A stretch of 64,000 bases of DNA from Hyalella azteca (lineage: Eukaryota > Arthropoda > Malacostraca > Amphipoda > Hyalellidae), in NCBI RefSeq assembly GCF_000764305.2, contig NW_025931716.1, positions 1 to 64,000 of the forward strand, given 5' to 3'. The notes beneath the pieces are model-generated. The model was not told where the DNA came from. It made no database searches and saw nothing but the letters and a program-made list of their open reading frames with translations. How positions within the stretch are numbered: position 1 is the first letter of the stretch; each line of letters starts with the position of its first letter. This document shows, piece after piece, positions 60,987 through 64,000 of the stretch. The translations under genes and the position numbers were made by a program.

Positions 60987-61112
60987 TCAGTAATTAAGAT
61001 CGTCAGGGGCATCGTTCACGAGATCTAAACTTTCGTCCTCGTTGAAACTTGGACGCGAAGTTTGGCTGCGAGCGTGAGCGTGTGAAACGTCCCTCTGTCG
61101 ACCCTCAGTAAC
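60987..61112 (-). CDS. Candidate C-terminal coding exon, unknown protein
   Basis: On the minus strand an acceptor with a T-rich tract (TATTTTTTAATCAG, ending at 61113) is followed in phase 0 by 41 codons and a TGA. The product is hydrophilic, begins VTEGRQRDVSHAHARSQ and ends in an acidic tail (FNEDESLDLVNDAPDDLNY), with codons visibly richer in G+C than the flanks. A free cytosolic tail would fit, but that is inference. The frame is also open upstream to 61193, so an unspliced ORF starting at the ATG there (68 aa) is the alternative. No upstream exon was found within the remaining 3 kb. The family is not recognised. Confidence 0.35.
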   Translation of the reverse strand, partial: VTEGRQRDVSHAHARSQTSRPSFNEDESLDLVNDAPDDLNY

Positions 61113-61114
61113 CT

Positions 61115-62939
61115 GATTAAAAAATACTTCATGAAATATGTGACCAGGAAATGCGTTAGAAAAAATGTTGGAGGTGATCGTGAGTTCGTTCAACAGGGAT
61201 GCAAAGTTTGGTTCTCGTGACTGAGATTTAAGTTGAAAGAAGTTAAAACTTGACTGAGAAGTTAAACTTTACTTGATTGGATAGAAAATTAGTAAATTGC
61301 TTCAAGATATTGGATCATGTTCATACTGGGAAACCAGGAAATGGGTTTCATTTAAATGCAATATTGTTGTGACAATTATCCGGCCTTATTCCAAGTGGGA
61401 GTACTTAAACATTCAAAGTTGATTAAATTTATCTATTATATATTTTTTTTATTAAAATGGTTAAATTTTTCGTTAACGATGTTGGGATAGTTGATTCTAT
61501 AACAAGGAGAATTTATCACTATTTTTTTCCTGGAGTGATTCTGGTGTGATCGAAAAATTGTCAGCTCAATAAAACTAAGAAAAAAACTGAGCTACGATGG
61601 TCCGTTTATGTCACTGAAATAATAAACGAACATATATCTGTCCTCAAAATTGGCTCAACCTATTAGCGAGCAACCAAAATGAAGAAGTTCCATCGAGAAA
61701 TTTCAATTTTGAAATTTCGACCTCAGAGCAAAATTTTCCCCAACGAACACGTGAGCATTCGAATAGCAACAAAATTTCGAGGCATCCTGTAAGCTGTTGG
61801 CGAAGTATGGGATAATAGAAGCCAGCCAAACTCCTCTCCAACTAATTAAAGAAACTCAGCGAACTTCAGCAAAATGTTCAGAACAGCCCGAGGCATCTCG
61901 TTAATAGGTTTCGCTGATGCCCCACGGACCTTAAATAGATACTTCTATTCTGGGTCCGGACGCCTCGTCTAAGGGGGAATCATGAAGTAGTTTGCGATTT
62001 TCGTTGCTCAAATTTTAATGATTTAATGAAATTTTTGATGATCTGCACTGAAAATTGGCTCGATTTTCATTTACTGGAAGAGAAATCAATGTGCACAGTT
62101 GACCTGCATCGAAGTTTATAAATTGTAAAATTGTCTTGAGGGAAGTGGGTACCAAAAAACCATTTTCCTTCGTTTTTTTACTCTAGATTTTTCATGCAGC
62201 AATATTTTAATCATCGCGTTAATTATTTTTCTATACTATCACACATAAAAAACAAACACTGCTCTGTATCAAAGATATCTGGAATTTTAGAATCAATTCG
62301 TTGAATAATGTGCATGCCATAATATGTATTCAAATTCACCGCGATAGAATATAGAAACAGTTAATTAATGAAATCCGTTTTTTGTTGCATCTTTTCTGAG
62401 TAAGACAATTTCGGAATGCTACATCCAACTGTGATATGTAATGTAAACGTTGCGATGTAACGTAAACGTTGCGCCGTAAATTTATTATCATAATTGCGAA
62501 CGAAAATTATATTGAATTCGTGTAAACCTGAAGCAGGCTCATCCACTGCCTCTTGAAATATTTTGAATCTGCGCATTCATTCGAAATGGAAGTCTGTAAG
62601 ACATTGCTTGGTCATTGAAAATTCTAGAGAGGATAATATTGAGGACAAGTAAAATGCATATATTTTTAGAGCTGTTTTTTAAGACATAATTGATTAGTTT
62701 AACTAAAAATAATCCATCGTGAGCTTTTAGAATTTTTGTTATCAAATAAATCATGATCATAATAACAAAAAATCCATTTACTTTAAAGCAACTTAGACTT
62801 TTACATTTCCATCAACTTTTCTCACATAAACTCTTAGCAGTGAATTTTATCACAGAACTCAGCCGAATAAATCCAATTCCTGATGACACTAAATGCCATC
62901 CTGATGAAAGGACGACGTGAGGCTGTCATTTATCTCTGG
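61115..62939. other. No supported gene
   Basis: A GC-richer patch at 61650-61980 has a 65-codon minus frame without domain. TGTAACGTAAACGTTGCG is locally duplicated near 62440-62475. The remainder is AT-rich. Confidence 0.4.
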
Positions 62940-62941
62940 TA

Positions 62942-63558
62942 GGGTAACATGGGGCAGCGAGCCCACTGCGGGTCACGGGCCCATAGCGGGTTTCTCGCTA
63001 AGTATGGCAGATATTGGTCCGTGTTCTCTACCGCCGGTCGACAGTTTCACTGTGATGAAGTGTACGGATTTACGTTTTGCTAAATGTTTGCGTTATTAAG
63101 TTCTTTGCGAATAACTGTTTTAGTCCAGATAAACATTTTTTTGCCGCTAAATAAAGTTTTTTTCCATTACTATAGATGAAGATTTTGAAATTACTTTGAA
63201 TTATTTTTTCAAAGTAATATTTATAGGGATAATTTTGAGACCAAGTTTAGACTATTAGCTTTTAAAATAAAATGTTGACACAACATAAATTGAAATGATA
63301 CCTGGTGGGGGCAACGGGCCCACGCGTGTCACGGGGCAAAGCGCCCATGGTGAAGTCTTGTATTAAGGGCCCATTTTGACACTTTTTACAAAATAGTGTT
63401 TCATAAAAAATTGAATAACTCTATAGGCGTCTAATTCACATCATACATTCCTCATTAGTTGCACCTTTAAACAAAACAAAGAACCACCTCGTATCAATTA
63501 AAACTTCATCAAAAATTTAGTTTAAAAAAAGTAGGGGGCGCGCTGCCCCACGTTGCCC
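62942..63558. mobile_element. TA-flanked TIR element (MITE), short copy
   Basis: Ends GGGTAACATGGGGCAGCG and CGCTGCCCCACGTTGCCC are inverted repeats, and TA flanks both sides (62940-62941 and 63559-63560). It is inverted relative to the copy at 32644-33947 and lacks about 700 bp of that copy's interior. Shared blocks are the two ends, the GTATGGCAGATATTGGTCCG region and the ATTTATAGGGATAATTTTGA region. No transposase frame is present. Confidence 0.85.
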
Positions 63559-63560
63559 TA

Positions 63561-63920
63561 CTTGAGAGATCAAAATGAAATCGGAAATTCAGAACGCTTG
63601 GAGTGTGATTCATTGGCAGCGTTATCGGCGAGACTGATTTCTGGATCAGGCACTCGACATCTCCAAAGACATTCATTGAAGGATGGATGGCTTTCCTCTA
63701 GTCTAGGACAATCCTCGGAGGCCTTAATTGGAAGATCTTAGGTAGGATTAGACTGCACTGACCAATTTGCAAGGGTCATGTAACCCTTCAGAATGTTGTA
63801 TTGGATATTGAAATTGCCCACGACATTTGTGAATTCCTTGCACTATGCAACAAAAAATATATCTCATCGGACTTAATTCTATGCCATGCAGCGTTGGGTT
63901 ATGTTGCAGGGGATCCGCCC
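63561..63920. other. No supported gene
   Basis: A 62-codon + frame (63553-63741) begins inside the MITE end and a 61-codon minus frame (63748-63933) follows. Neither has a recognisable domain. Confidence 0.4.
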
Positions 63921-63925
63921 CATGA

Positions 63926-63994
63926 GTGTTCAATAGCCACTATTGAACACTATTTGAAAGTGTTCAATAGTGTTTATTAGCTACTATTGAACAC
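63926..63994. repeat. Nested inverted repeats, GTGTTCAATA motif
   Basis: GTGTTCAATA occurs at 63926 and 63960, and its complement TATTGAACAC at 63941 and 63985. This gives two adjacent hairpins (10- and 12-bp arms), which can also pair with each other. The window ends 6 bp later, so this may be the end of a larger element. Confidence 0.8.
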
Positions 63995-64000
63995 TTTTGC

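Overview
The window looks like non-coding DNA from a eukaryotic nuclear genome, most likely an arthropod or another invertebrate. It is AT-rich, has no long intact ORF and no operon-like gene packing, and contains two assembly gaps (runs of N). It is crowded with minisatellites and small transposon-like elements. No organism-specific gene was recognised, so the taxonomic guess is weak. It reads as intergenic or long-intron sequence.

Coding content is thin. The best case is a 153-nt phase 0/0 exon candidate on the + strand (30930-31082), bounded by a pyrimidine-rich acceptor and a consensus GTAAGT donor. The second is a possible C-terminal exon on the - strand (60987-61112) ending in an acidic tail. 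A possible signal-peptide exon (14959-15025, -) is weaker. If the + strand exon is real, most of the window could be its introns. A candidate recursive-splicing site near 35956 would fit that, but all of this is inference from local signals.

Layout. 0-11 kb: small tandem duplications, a 22-bp minisatellite (7005-7290) and a ~112-bp repeat (8521-8785). 11-17.3 kb: a TTAA-flanked piggyBac-like non-autonomous element (11376-12460), a 171-bp near-perfect palindrome (16439-16609) and a decayed non-LTR retrotransposon 3' end (16860-17290, -). 17-30 kb: mostly featureless AT-rich DNA. 30-34 kb: two tRNA-related SINE-like sequences, the exon candidate, and a TA-flanked MITE (32644-33947) whose shorter relative lies at 62942-63558. 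35-40.4 kb: a block of minisatellites with 25-, 30-, 33- and 42-bp units, an N gap and one copy of a three-member GC-containing MITE family. 46-50 kb: a TIR element with repeated GAAACAC palindromes and an embedded tRNA-like sequence, then two unrelated minisatellites meeting at the second N gap. 52-64 kb: more minisatellites, possible transposase debris, two further copies of the three-member family, the second TA-flanked MITE, and nested inverted repeats at the right edge.

The dominant theme is the number of different minisatellites, each with its own unit, several with a unit divisible by three. Those repeats generate nearly all of the longest open frames here, which should not be read as genes. 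I found no CRISPR array, no functional tRNA or rRNA gene, no intact transposase or reverse transcriptase and no recognisable enzyme or toxin gene.
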